From positions 434,001-498,000 of the forward strand of contig NZ_FNGA01000003.1 of the NCBI RefSeq assembly GCF_900101105.1: a stretch of 64,000 nucleotides of DNA, given 5' to 3'. This DNA comes from Maridesulfovibrio ferrireducens (GTDB lineage: Bacteria; Desulfobacterota; Desulfovibrionia; Desulfovibrionales; Desulfovibrionaceae). A program made the position numbers and the translations under genes. Shown piece by piece: positions 23,807 through 33,236 of the stretch. Numbering within the stretch: position 1 is the stretch's first letter; every line of letters starts with the position of its first letter. The notes beneath the pieces were generated by a model that was not told the origin of the DNA, did not search any database, and saw nothing but the letters and a program-made list of their open reading frames with translations.

Positions 23807-25780
23807 TTAGCCGGGAAGAACCTGATAGCTTTGTCCGGCCCATAACCCATATAAAGCCCATGCTCCGCCCATTAAAAAATCACCCATTATTAATCCGAAA
23901 AATAAGTATCTAATTCTTTTAAACAGTCCGACCCCGCCGTAGCGAAGAGTGAGCTGGTTAAACATCCAGCCCAGAAAAAAGCTGAACCAGAGTATTTTCA
24001 TGGCTGAACTGTATGCTGTGAGATATCCGATTGGATGGAGAGGCCACCATGGAAGCCTGTTGTAGGCCAGAACCAGTGTAAACATAATAACCGCACCGAC
24101 TGTAGAGAAGGTTGTTACCCACTCAGATGCAACGGCTGGTTCCTGAATAACTCTGACAACGTTATCATAAACAGTCATTGAGGTTCTTGTGGCCCAGTCC
24201 AGATGAAGTTCGCGAATTCCGTATTTATAACAGACAAAAAGCATGGCAGCGAAAGAGACCACAACACCTGCAAGCAGGACGATTATTATACCTGAAAGAA
24301 AGAGTTTTTTATTTTTGATCCATTCATTTACTTTTGACCCGTGAACAAGTGAAGGCATTAATGATTCTCTGAGGTCTACAAAAAGAATCTTTTGGCACAT
24401 GGCTGTAATTGCGATTCCTACAGCCCCGAAAAACTTGGTTCCAAACATAGCTGTTACACCGTCAAGGGGGGCGGCGGTCAAAGTGAAATATGCGATACCA
24501 CCCTGACAGATGGCTTTTGAAGCTACCACTGTGAAGATGAAGAAAGCCGTTAAGACAAGAAGCGCCATAAGCATTGGAACACCAAAGTTAACGCACCATG
24601 CTACTAACAGGCATCCGGAAATAATCAGTCCCCAAAATGAAAAACGTAAGGACATCCATTCGGATTCTCCTTTAGTTTGTTTACCGCCAAACGCTTCACG
24701 TAAAACTTGTTGTAGATGTTGTCGTGCAAGCCATACGATAAAGAAAAAGAAGACTAGATATGCTCCGATCATTTGTGTTTCTTCCGGTCTGGTCAGTGTT
24801 GGTCCGAAAGTTACACCTAGCGATGAAGCAGGAATATTCAGTCCCGCTACATTGAGCACTCCGTAGAAAAGTCCGCCTGTCAGGAAAAAGAACCAGAAGC
24901 TGAAAGAAATCTGGCGTGAGGCAAGGAATGCGAAGCCGACGAAAGCCGGATAAAAATATATTTTCAGTTTACCGAATCCGGAAAATAAGCCGGTTTTAGC
25001 AAAGTATTTTCCGGCAAGAACCAGAGTCGGAACTTCCGGTACGGCCGGGATATAAAAATGGAGGCCGTTCAGTGTGTGCAAAGCAACACAAAATAATAAT
25101 CCACATAGAAAAAATTTATTAGTTAGAAATGATCCATACAATCCTTGATCAAGCGCTTCTTCCATAAATCTTGGTAATTGTAGAAGTGGAAAGTTGATGC
25201 GCTCGTTTTCAACCCATTGTCTGCTGAAAATATTGGTCAGACAGAGCATCATAAAATAGCAAAGAAGGATAAAAGCCGCCCACCATAGAAGCGGTGTAAC
25301 CCATGCGGACCAAGGGATAGCACGGATAAGTTCTCCGTCGCTCATGAACGAGCCACCCTTAATGCCGTTATAAAGAGTTTCTACGGCTTTCGGGTCTGTC
25401 GGATGCAATGCTTCGGGGAGCAGGGGCTGGAGTATTTCTTTCCATCTGTTACCGATGCTCGCAAAGTGGAACGGAGCTGTCAGGTTGATGAAGAATGTTC
25501 TTGCAAGTCCGGTAAAAGCTATGCCGGAAACAACAACGGTCAGTATCCACATAGTCATCAATTCCAGACCCGTTAAAAGCGGAGTAGAGCGGAATATTCT
25601 ATGGTGTAATGCTGAAATTGCTGTAAGCCATGCCAGTATAAAGAACGGAGCCAGCGGAAAATGTCCTCCTGCCAGCGGTGTCGCATTCAAATAGGCATTA
25701 TTGAAGGGCGTAAAAGCACAAATTAATAATCCAAAGAAAATTCCCAGTGCAATAGCCCGTATTCTTATGTTTCCATGCAT
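23807..25780 (-). CDS. Large OPT-like/DUF6785-family membrane transporter, first of a pair
   Basis: A 657-residue integral membrane protein with about 13-15 hydrophobic helices. Its N-terminus (ALGIFFGLLICAFTPFNNAYL) and the QWVENERINFPLLQLPRFM segment near residue 215 fit the DUF6785 family, which is related to OPT transporters. The INFPLLQLP motif parallels the KLPFPMAPV motif of the next gene, so the two may be distant homologues forming a heteromeric transporter. It begins 20 bases after the M28/FtsX fusion gene, which indicates one operon. Function and substrate cannot be read from the sequence. Confidence 0.75.
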   Translation of the reverse strand: MHGNIRIRAIALGIFFGLLICAFTPFNNAYLNATPLAGGHFPLAPFFILAWLTAISALHHRIFRSTPLLTGLELMTMWILTVVVSGIAFTGLARTFFINLTAPFHFASIGNRWKEILQPLLPEALHPTDPKAVETLYNGIKGGSFMSDGELIRAIPWSAWVTPLLWWAAFILLCYFMMLCLTNIFSRQWVENERINFPLLQLPRFMEEALDQGLYGSFLTNKFFLCGLLFCVALHTLNGLHFYIPAVPEVPTLVLAGKYFAKTGLFSGFGKLKIYFYPAFVGFAFLASRQISFSFWFFFLTGGLFYGVLNVAGLNIPASSLGVTFGPTLTRPEETQMIGAYLVFFFFIVWLARQHLQQVLREAFGGKQTKGESEWMSLRFSFWGLIISGCLLVAWCVNFGVPMLMALLVLTAFFIFTVVASKAICQGGIAYFTLTAAPLDGVTAMFGTKFFGAVGIAITAMCQKILFVDLRESLMPSLVHGSKVNEWIKNKKLFLSGIIIVLLAGVVVSFAAMLFVCYKYGIRELHLDWATRTSMTVYDNVVRVIQEPAVASEWVTTFSTVGAVIMFTLVLAYNRLPWWPLHPIGYLTAYSSAMKILWFSFFLGWMFNQLTLRYGGVGLFKRIRYLFFGLIMGDFLMGGAWALYGLWAGQSYQVLPG

Positions 25781-25800
25781 TTGATAAATTCCTAAATTAT

Positions 25801-28800
25801 TTAGATATCTTCAAGAGTCTTTTTTAAGTCTAGCCCTGTGAATCCGTAGGCCATCAACTCTGGAATCTTTTCGCGGAAAGTTTTTTGTCTTTCTGGGTCA
25901 AGAGAGCGCCATACGAGGAATTGCTTTCTGATGGCATTAATGAAGTCTTTATTTAACCTTTTCCATGCTCCGATTTCTCCTGATTCACGATTGATAATGA
26001 GCGCAGCCTCAAGGAATTGCGGATATTCTTTAGCAGGTCTGAATTCAAGTCTGATCATTTGCTTTACTCCAAAGTCAAAGGGAGCAAGCCAAATACGAAC
26101 ATCAAACTGAAAACAAGCTATACTGTCGGGAAAGTCTTCCGAAATTTCTTTCAGCGACTCAGGAAGTTCACGGTTGCTGAAGTTTACTTCAATTTCCGAG
26201 GTTGAAAACAGTCCGTGAGAAACTTCAGTATGAGATTCAAGATACTCAAGTAAAAAACCACCGGCATCTTTTTGCTCTGAGTGTTTGAGCAGGAAAGGAA
26301 GTGTTGCTTCAATGGAATCTGATTCGGACTCAGGCATTTTCCATGAGCGGTTAACGTCAGGTATTGCGATGTTTGCGGCAACTCTTGAAGGGTAGATAAC
26401 CGATATCAAAGTTACAGCAATAACTAAGATCATTGCGGCAACTCCGGCCATAGAAGAGTAGTTTGCGGTCATACCAGCCCATAGAGGAGTGCCCGCAAAA
26501 AGACCCGAGGCTGTTTGGGCAATGAGATATCCGGCAACCACGCTGATTACGGCAAAAGCAACAGCTTCTGCAATAAATAGATATGATACATGAGTTGGAG
26601 CCATACCGATTGAAGTGTATACAGCTATTTCTTTTTTGCGTTCGTAGACACTCGTAATCATAGTATTAAGTACGATTAGAGCGGAGATTATTAGCGGGAT
26701 TAAAATATTCGAAACCCCTGAATAATTCATAGTGTCGGCAGCCTGACATATATAAGTTCCAGTTGTATCACAGCTGAAAATAGGGAGGCCGTAACGGTCA
26801 ACCAGACTGTTTATGGTTTCTTTGGAGAAAACACCTTTAGCAGGTGTAATGGCGATAGCTTTTAAACTTCCGCCCATTGCCATCAGTGTCTCATAAGGAA
26901 TGATAGCAGTAACTTCGCCGGGAATGTGAGTATAGCGTCCTTGGAAGGTATCAATATCTTCACCGGATTCAATTGCGTCCGCTTCAACTTCGCTTAATTC
27001 CTGCGCAGCTGCGGAAGGGAAAATAACCGGAGTCATCGGTTCGCCGTCGAGGTCTGTGTGTTCGGTGAATTTTTTACCGTCAAAAATACCGACTAATATA
27101 AATTGGCTGCCCCATACATCAAGCTCATCTCCGGCTTTAGCACCGAGTCTGTCAGCCATTTTTTTGGAAAGTATAATTTGTCTGGTCTGATTTGGTTCAA
27201 GCCATTTACCGGAAATTAGAATTTCGTCGATTCCGCTTACTTTCGGTTCAATATAACTGAGTCCAACCAATCCTTTAACTTCTTCGTGTTTTGAACCTAA
27301 GCTTACTGGGGTTGATGCTGAAATAGTTTTATCAACCAGCTCGAGCCACCCTCTGGGCGCTACGATGCCATTTTCTTCAAAGTCATTACCTACAATTCCG
27401 AGAGTTTCTCTAGGTAAATCTTTCCAGCCGATATTCTTCATGAAGATGCCGGAATAAGGCTGGTTATCACTGAAAAGCACATATGTGTGCTCTCGGAGAG
27501 ATTTTACAGCAGTAAAACTCATAATTGTGAAGGTCAGAATTGTAAGAGTGAGACAGGTCAGAAATGTTCTGATTTTCCTGCGTCTTAAGTTGCTGACACC
27601 AATTACGAATGCGGCTGTAAAAGCTTTCCATTTACTAATTTCGGACGTGCTTGTTTTGTGCGCTCGTTGCTGGAGCATGATCATTTCTTTTTCAAATCTG
27701 AAAAAGATAATTAATGAGACCATTACAGATAAGCCCAAAATGAAAAAGGCCAGAATTACCACCATAGGACTATACGTGAGCTGGAACGCCGGATGGACCA
27801 TATAGATGACAGCAATGACAGCCATAAGAATTCCCAGAAATCCTAAAATCCTTTTATGGATGTCGGCAAAGGAAAAGAGTACCCGCTCCATGCAATAAGC
27901 AAATGGTATGAACAGGGCTATATAGAAAAGGACACCGACCAAAACGTCTTTTTGAGTCTGGTCAACGTCCAGATAGACTCTTGAAGCTAAAGCCCACGCT
28001 GTGCGTGAGTTTTCCATGAAGTCATCATAACGGCGATCTTTCCAGGCAGTTGTGGCTTTTGAAAGAGCCTCGGTTCCCTGTTTTTCCAGAGTTCTGATTC
28101 TTTGATTTATAATTCCATGTGATTCCAGATTCTCGATTCTGGGTTTAAGAAGATTCCACATATCCATAGCAGCTCTATGGTTGGTTGCGGGAATAATGGG
28201 CCATTCTTTGAGGTTGTATCCATTTCCCGCAGAGTCGGCAGGAGTTGAATGAATCAGAATCATTTTTCTGTTGAGCACAGAATCGGACAGTGTCATTTTT
28301 AACGGAACATTAGGTTCAAGAAAAACACTGGCAATTGTTGAAGAACGAGTGTCGATGCGACTGTACCAATAGTGCATAGGGTCTGCATCGCGGGCGCCGT
28401 CGAGTACTTCAACTTTTGTCATGTATTTGAAAGTTCTAGGTGTCAGCAGATCAAACAGGGTTGTTTGTCTGCAACCGAACATGACAACCTTTGTCTCCAT
28501 ATCCAGACGAATCATTTTAAGTCGATATGCACTTTTTCCGGTTTGTTTCTTGTCGATAGCCCATACAATTCGTCCGTTCGGATTATATTTATATCCCTCG
28601 ATAATTAGCTTTGATTGAACCAGTTTACTTGACGCGACTCCTGTGAATTTAAAATCACCTTCAGTGTCGGCGAGAGAATAAAATCTTGTGTTGCCTTGAA
28701 AAGCCATAAAAATGGTATCTGGCGCAGGCTGGTCTGCAAAAAGCTCTCCCTGCCTAACAAAACGGGCTTTTCCGTTAACAAGAGCGAATCCTTTACGGGG

Positions 28801-30675
28801 TGACTTGGTGGTCAAAACTTCTGAAGATTCTGAAACACTTCTGATAAGCCCTTCAACAAGTTCAGCCTGTTTACCGACTCCATCCCAGTTGATATTTTCT
28901 ATGGTATCAAAAGGTGTTCCCCAGTAAGGTCGGCCATCGTTAACCGTGGCGAAAGTAAAGCTTAACAGACCCGCCATCGTAGCAACTTCACTTCCAAATT
29001 GAGGCTTATCAAGCAGCCATGTCTGCCATGGTCTTGAAAGGTTAGGGCGCAGTGTGTCTGTAAACAATCCGCTGGTACCTATGTTTTTTTCAACAATAGG
29101 GGCGGCATCGTTTAAAATATCATTAATTTGCGCGAAGGTTCTGGAAAGATTGACTCTAGGCCTGAGATCGTAAAACCATCCGCGGCCAAATGCGCCGACA
29201 CCTTCACCTCGACTGGAAAGATGAAGAGAAATTAAACAGACAGGATCTTTTGATCTGACTGTAGTACGAAGCTTACGTGCGCTTCGTATTGAATCAAGCT
29301 GCTGCTTTATATCCTGTTTTACTGCGTAAACTTTATCTTTTACCTTTGGGAATAAATCACGCAGGGCGGCCATTTCGCCAGCCGGTAAAGTTGAGTAGTC
29401 TGTTTTCCATGAAATTCTACGCAGCAGCTTACGCTTCTGATCAACCGTTTCGATGTCTTCTTTTTTTGTGTCGTGCTGCATGCGCATCTGCATGAGTCTT
29501 TTGCTGATAATATCAACTTCGTCTTTTATCTGATTTTTTAATGCATTATACATCAGATCGAAAAGCTCAGGGTTTTCGACTGCCATCTCTGTGGCAAGAG
29601 GATTATCCATTTCAAGCCCTTCCAAAATCTGAGCGGCATTATTCTTTTTGGTGCTCAGCTTAGCTTTAATTCTTTTCAGGCTGATGCTTTTCCCGGAAAT
29701 AGCTTTGATAAATTCACGCATACCATGCAGAGACTGACCGTGACCGGTTGTCGCAAGGAGAAGTATGGAACGTTTTGGCGGATTGGCAGCTAATTTTTTT
29801 CCGATTTCAAAAAGTGATGCGATTGAAAGTGCTTCATCTGCGCCCGGAGAATTTCCCATAATATAGGAAGAACTGTCGTAGAATGATTCGATAATGACCA
29901 GTTCTTCCGCAAGCTTTGGATCAGTACCTTCTATCATGCAATAGATGTTTTCGGCGGTGATGCGCTTCCATTTAGCTGACGATTTTACAGTTGCATAATC
30001 CGCAATAAGTTTTTGCGGAGCATCTGTGCTTATTCCGAGATTTTTTTTAGCATCGGCAGCGGTCATGTAATAGCGCGGGAAATCAAGAGGAGAAAGTTCA
30101 AGCTTTTCTTCGAAGAACCCTTTCATCGTAGGGCCTGAATCTATATAAATAAGAGCAGATGCCCCCAGACTTGCAGCATTCAGCCAGTTTTTACCTGAAT
30201 CGATGTCCATAAGAACGATGGCATTCTTGATGGGAAGTCCGTTGAAATCAACAAGCTTTCCTTTACCTACATAGATGATCGGTCCTGAAAGACCTTTTTC
30301 AGGAGTAGCAGGAGGAGAAACTGCGTTGAATTTAGCAGAACGTATCGGAATTTTTCTACCGATTTTACCGACTGTTAATTCAGCTTCTGAATTAACCATG
30401 GTAGGGGCAAGAAAGAGATGCTTGCCGACCTTAACATTACCTAATTCTTTAAATTTTGCTTCAATATAATCCGCAGCTTTCTTTTCACCTTCGGAACCGA
30501 AAGAGCGGTCACCCAAAGAAGATAAGTCGGAAATCGTTTGTTTCAGCGGTTCATATGCACTATAAGCGGTCTGCGGGAGTGCGAGCGCAGAAAGAGTGAA
30601 TAACGTAACTATAGCAACCAGTAGTTTTCCGGCTGACCAAAGTGAGGAATTTTTTTTAAAGCAAATGGTGGACAT
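25801..30675 (-). CDS. Giant fusion: inactive-looking M28 peptidase domain plus FtsX-type ABC permease
   Basis: This 1624-residue protein has a signal/anchor helix (about 12-33), an M28-type zinc aminopeptidase domain (about 40-640) with an inserted PA-like region (about 100-240), a jelly-roll-like segment (about 650-850), a membrane helix pair followed by a MacB/FtsX permease with a periplasmic insert (about 950-1470; helices near 955, 985, 1010, 1065, 1330, 1380, 1420), and a soluble cytoplasmic C-terminal domain. The peptidase metal ligands are changed: the HxD strand reads IIESFYDSS (His to Phe), the GADD motif reads GADEAL, and the EE pair reads TTGHGQS. It is followed by the two transporter genes and preceded by its likely ATPase. 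It probably moves or senses an envelope peptide or lipoprotein, which is inference. Confidence 0.8.
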   Translation of the reverse strand: MSTICFKKNSSLWSAGKLLVAIVTLFTLSALALPQTAYSAYEPLKQTISDLSSLGDRSFGSEGEKKAADYIEAKFKELGNVKVGKHLFLAPTMVNSEAELTVGKIGRKIPIRSAKFNAVSPPATPEKGLSGPIIYVGKGKLVDFNGLPIKNAIVLMDIDSGKNWLNAASLGASALIYIDSGPTMKGFFEEKLELSPLDFPRYYMTAADAKKNLGISTDAPQKLIADYATVKSSAKWKRITAENIYCMIEGTDPKLAEELVIIESFYDSSSYIMGNSPGADEALSIASLFEIGKKLAANPPKRSILLLATTGHGQSLHGMREFIKAISGKSISLKRIKAKLSTKKNNAAQILEGLEMDNPLATEMAVENPELFDLMYNALKNQIKDEVDIISKRLMQMRMQHDTKKEDIETVDQKRKLLRRISWKTDYSTLPAGEMAALRDLFPKVKDKVYAVKQDIKQQLDSIRSARKLRTTVRSKDPVCLISLHLSSRGEGVGAFGRGWFYDLRPRVNLSRTFAQINDILNDAAPIVEKNIGTSGLFTDTLRPNLSRPWQTWLLDKPQFGSEVATMAGLLSFTFATVNDGRPYWGTPFDTIENINWDGVGKQAELVEGLIRSVSESSEVLTTKSPRKGFALVNGKARFVRQGELFADQPAPDTIFMAFQGNTRFYSLADTEGDFKFTGVASSKLVQSKLIIEGYKYNPNGRIVWAIDKKQTGKSAYRLKMIRLDMETKVVMFGCRQTTLFDLLTPRTFKYMTKVEVLDGARDADPMHYWYSRIDTRSSTIASVFLEPNVPLKMTLSDSVLNRKMILIHSTPADSAGNGYNLKEWPIIPATNHRAAMDMWNLLKPRIENLESHGIINQRIRTLEKQGTEALSKATTAWKDRRYDDFMENSRTAWALASRVYLDVDQTQKDVLVGVLFYIALFIPFAYCMERVLFSFADIHKRILGFLGILMAVIAVIYMVHPAFQLTYSPMVVILAFFILGLSVMVSLIIFFRFEKEMIMLQQRAHKTSTSEISKWKAFTAAFVIGVSNLRRRKIRTFLTCLTLTILTFTIMSFTAVKSLREHTYVLFSDNQPYSGIFMKNIGWKDLPRETLGIVGNDFEENGIVAPRGWLELVDKTISASTPVSLGSKHEEVKGLVGLSYIEPKVSGIDEILISGKWLEPNQTRQIILSKKMADRLGAKAGDELDVWGSQFILVGIFDGKKFTEHTDLDGEPMTPVIFPSAAAQELSEVEADAIESGEDIDTFQGRYTHIPGEVTAIIPYETLMAMGGSLKAIAITPAKGVFSKETINSLVDRYGLPIFSCDTTGTYICQAADTMNYSGVSNILIPLIISALIVLNTMITSVYERKKEIAVYTSIGMAPTHVSYLFIAEAVAFAVISVVAGYLIAQTASGLFAGTPLWAGMTANYSSMAGVAAMILVIAVTLISVIYPSRVAANIAIPDVNRSWKMPESESDSIEATLPFLLKHSEQKDAGGFLLEYLESHTEVSHGLFSTSEIEVNFSNRELPESLKEISEDFPDSIACFQFDVRIWLAPFDFGVKQMIRLEFRPAKEYPQFLEAALIINRESGEIGAWKRLNKDFINAIRKQFLVWRSLDPERQKTFREKIPELMAYGFTGLDLKKTLEDI

Positions 30676-30694
30676 TAATTAAAGTCTCCGAAAA

Positions 30695-31429
30695 TCAAGC
30701 CATGCGGATACAGCCAACATCAATGTTGAGCTGATCTCTGTTTTCAATTTTCTTGATCAAACCGTCTTCAATCCAGACGACCCTGTCAGAAGCATTAAGC
30801 ATTTTATAGTCATGCGTTGCGGTGATAATCGTCACTCCGCGGTCTTTACTTAGGTCGCTCATCAGCTTGATAATTTCTTCGCCGGTTGAAAGGTCAAGGT
30901 TGCCGGTCGGTTCATCTGCAAGGATAATAGCGGGGTCATTGGCAAGGGATCTTGCTATTGCCACACGCTGCTGCTGTCCGCCGGAAAGTTCCTGCGGTTT
31001 GTGATTATATCGCTTGTGTAGTCCTACCAGATCGAGCAGTTCGATACCTTTGGCGACAGCTGCGTCGTTATGAACTCCTGCGAAAATCATCGGTAAAGTG
31101 ATGTTTTCTAAAGCGGTCATTACTTGAATCAGGTTAAAAGTCTGAAAGATATATCCTATTTTCCGGTTACGAAGCCATGCCAGTTCGAAGGCATCCAGCT
31201 GTGCAATGTCGACTTCATCAATAAAAACTTTCCCTTCCGTAGGCTTATCAAGACCTCCGATCATGTTGAAAAGAGTCGATTTTCCTGATCCTGACGGGCC
31301 CATAATAGAGAGGTATTCTCCGGCGTAAATTTCGAGATCAACCCCCTTAAGGGCTTGCACATTTACGTTTCCGAGTTTGAAGTTTTTAGTAACTCCGGTA
31401 ACCCTGACTATGGTATGTGATTCGGGCAT
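30695..31429 (-). CDS. LolD/MacB-type ABC transporter ATPase
   Basis: The 244-residue ATPase has Walker [10 protein letters not shown] (about 43-51), Q-loop FQTFNLI, signature [15 protein letters not shown] (about 146), Walker [13 protein letters not shown] and the switch His in ATHD. It belongs to the LolD/FtsE/MacB class, which energises FtsX-type permeases by mechanotransmission rather than by classical transport. It lies between the short FtsX permease (31481) and the large fusion permease (25801), with gaps of 51 and 19 bases, so these three products most likely form one complex with two different permease subunits. Confidence 0.93.
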   Translation of the reverse strand: MPESHTIVRVTGVTKNFKLGNVNVQALKGVDLEIYAGEYLSIMGPSGSGKSTLFNMIGGLDKPTEGKVFIDEVDIAQLDAFELAWLRNRKIGYIFQTFNLIQVMTALENITLPMIFAGVHNDAAVAKGIELLDLVGLHKRYNHKPQELSGGQQQRVAIARSLANDPAIILADEPTGNLDLSTGEEIIKLMSDLSKDRGVTIITATHDYKMLNASDRVVWIEDGLIKKIENRDQLNIDVGCIRMA

Positions 31430-31480
31430 TCTGTCTCGCCTTTGTCTTAATTAGTTATCTAAAATCAAATCAAAAATTGT

Positions 31481-32161
31481 TTATTCTTCAACCCGCATAG
31501 CCTCAATGGGACGCATGCGTGCGGCAATCATAGCCGGGTAGAGAACTCCAATCAGGCTTAATCCAAAGCCTACACCTATGGAATAAAGAATTGAAATACC
31601 TACTTCTGCGACTGGCAGAAAGGTGATGGCACCCCACCCAAAACTTGTCATTGCCAGCAGGATGGCTATTAAACCTCCGAAGATTGCTCCTAACAATGAA
31701 CCCACAACTCCTTGCATTGACGCTTCAAGGACAAATAGTCTCAGAACGAAACTATCGAGCGCTCCGAGGCATTTCATGGTGCCGATTTCGCGGAATCTTT
31801 CGGTTACAGCCATGAGCTGAGCGTTAATAATACCAACTGTGCAGACCAGAAGTGAAAGAATTACAATCCATCGCTCTTTTGCACTTCCACCGGGCTGATA
31901 GCCTGTTTTATCAAGGATTTTAATCAGGTCATGCTGACCGGAGTTGTATATCCCGTTTGAAATATCACTGCCGATGAGAACATATGCGAAAAAGGAAACA
32001 GCAAGTATAAGGCTTGTTACTGTCACCATATTTCTTAGAAATCTAGATTTTATACTTTTAAGGCTGATTTCCAGTGATTTATCAAAGGGAAGAACTACCT
32101 GAGCAGCAATATCTGTCGGTGAATCAGGATGTTGGAAAGGTATTCGTTTTCGCTGTGACAT
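31481..32161 (-). CDS. Short FtsX-type permease without periplasmic domain
   Basis: A 226-residue permease subunit with four hydrophobic helices: one near 45-63 and three near 98-115, 145-170 and 190-212. It has the FtsX core (MAVTERFREIGTMKCLGAL followed by the final helix and AARMRPIEAMRVEE). The large periplasmic domain that MacB and LolC/E carry between helices 1 and 2 is reduced to about 30 residues. It is the first gene of the operon, with a TATAAT-type -10 box in the 283-base gap upstream (minus strand 32243-32238). It probably pairs with the giant fusion permease. Confidence 0.85.
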   Translation of the reverse strand: MSQRKRIPFQHPDSPTDIAAQVVLPFDKSLEISLKSIKSRFLRNMVTVTSLILAVSFFAYVLIGSDISNGIYNSGQHDLIKILDKTGYQPGGSAKERWIVILSLLVCTVGIINAQLMAVTERFREIGTMKCLGALDSFVLRLFVLEASMQGVVGSLLGAIFGGLIAILLAMTSFGWGAITFLPVAEVGISILYSIGVGFGLSLIGVLYPAMIAARMRPIEAMRVEE

Positions 32162-32444
32162 TTTTTTTGCTCTCTGGTGAACCTGTGTAAATATGCTGTT
32201 GCTGCTTAGAGCATAAAAACTATATTTTAATATTTCTATTATATTCAGTTTAAATTTTTGTTAGGGCCATTTTTTAAAATTTCTATTATCATTTCGTACC
32301 TTAAACTCCATGAAATGCAAAGCAAAAATGCATTTTTAAGAAGTAGTCACTCATGAATTTTTACTTTGAAAAATGAAAAAATACTGAGTCTGTTACGGCC
32401 GCCAGCTAAATATAATTTTAGAAAGAAAAAGAAAGAGGGAGAAA

Positions 32445-33236
32445 TTATTTCGGCAGTATATCTCTTATATCTTGAATTCGAAGCGAAGGCGTTTCGGCTA
32501 TTTTTGCCAAAAGAAAATCTAAAAATTTAACGGATGTTTTATTCATACGTTGGTGATGCAGCATAAATCCTGCATAATCTGACTGCACTGCATGTTCGAT
32601 TTGATTCATCAGAGTTTTAATGCCGGCCTTGGGATCTTTTTCTTTGATAGTATGAAGGTCGATATTAATTGGAAGATCGGGCAATCCTTTTGGAGGATAC
32701 GGGGAGACATTGATACATCTCGAAATTGCAACGAAACCTAATTCTATAAGACAAGTCATGGTTTCAGTCGAGCAGCGATTCCACGGAGGGGTAAATATAG
32801 GGCACATACTGCTGCCGAGGAGTTTATTAAGTTTTTGTTTTCCTTTGGTAAGTTCCGCGGTCATTTTATTGTGGTCACGCGATGGCCCGAATTCAAATTT
32901 TTTACCGGATTTCTCCTGATTCATATGTCTGTAGCCATGTTGGTGCATGCACCAGAGCGACATGTCAGGCCCGAGTTTTTCAAATAACTTTTGGATTCTG
33001 TCTTGATTAACCCATGCAGGTACAACAGCGAGCGCGAGCGGTACTTTCTTGTTCTTGAAAACATCAATCATGGTTGAAAATTGTTTTCCCGGATAACCTA
33101 TGTCGTCCGCTCTAAAGAAAACATTGCAACCTTTTTCCGGGATAAGCTGCTCCAGTTTTATCCACCAAGATTCAAATGATTCGATTAATTCGGAAATATC
33201 ATTTTTCCAGATTGAAGAAATAGGGCGGTATGACAT
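32445..33236 (-). CDS. Polysaccharide deacetylase-family protein
   Basis: The 263-residue protein follows the NodB-type deacetylase plan with a circularly relaxed core: FFRADDIGYPG (Asp-Asp of motif 1), MHQHGYRHMN (metal His pair of motif 2), PIFTPPWNRCS (motif 3 region) and MLHHQRM near the end. It should remove acyl groups from a glycan in the cytoplasm or be membrane-associated; there is no signal peptide, so it may act on a lipid-linked intermediate. Last gene of the glycan operon, overlapping the preceding gene by one base. Confidence 0.83.
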   Translation of the reverse strand: MSYRPISSIWKNDISELIESFESWWIKLEQLIPEKGCNVFFRADDIGYPGKQFSTMIDVFKNKKVPLALAVVPAWVNQDRIQKLFEKLGPDMSLWCMHQHGYRHMNQEKSGKKFEFGPSRDHNKMTAELTKGKQKLNKLLGSSMCPIFTPPWNRCSTETMTCLIELGFVAISRCINVSPYPPKGLPDLPINIDLHTIKEKDPKAGIKTLMNQIEHAVQSDYAGFMLHHQRMNKTSVKFLDFLLAKIAETPSLRIQDIRDILPK

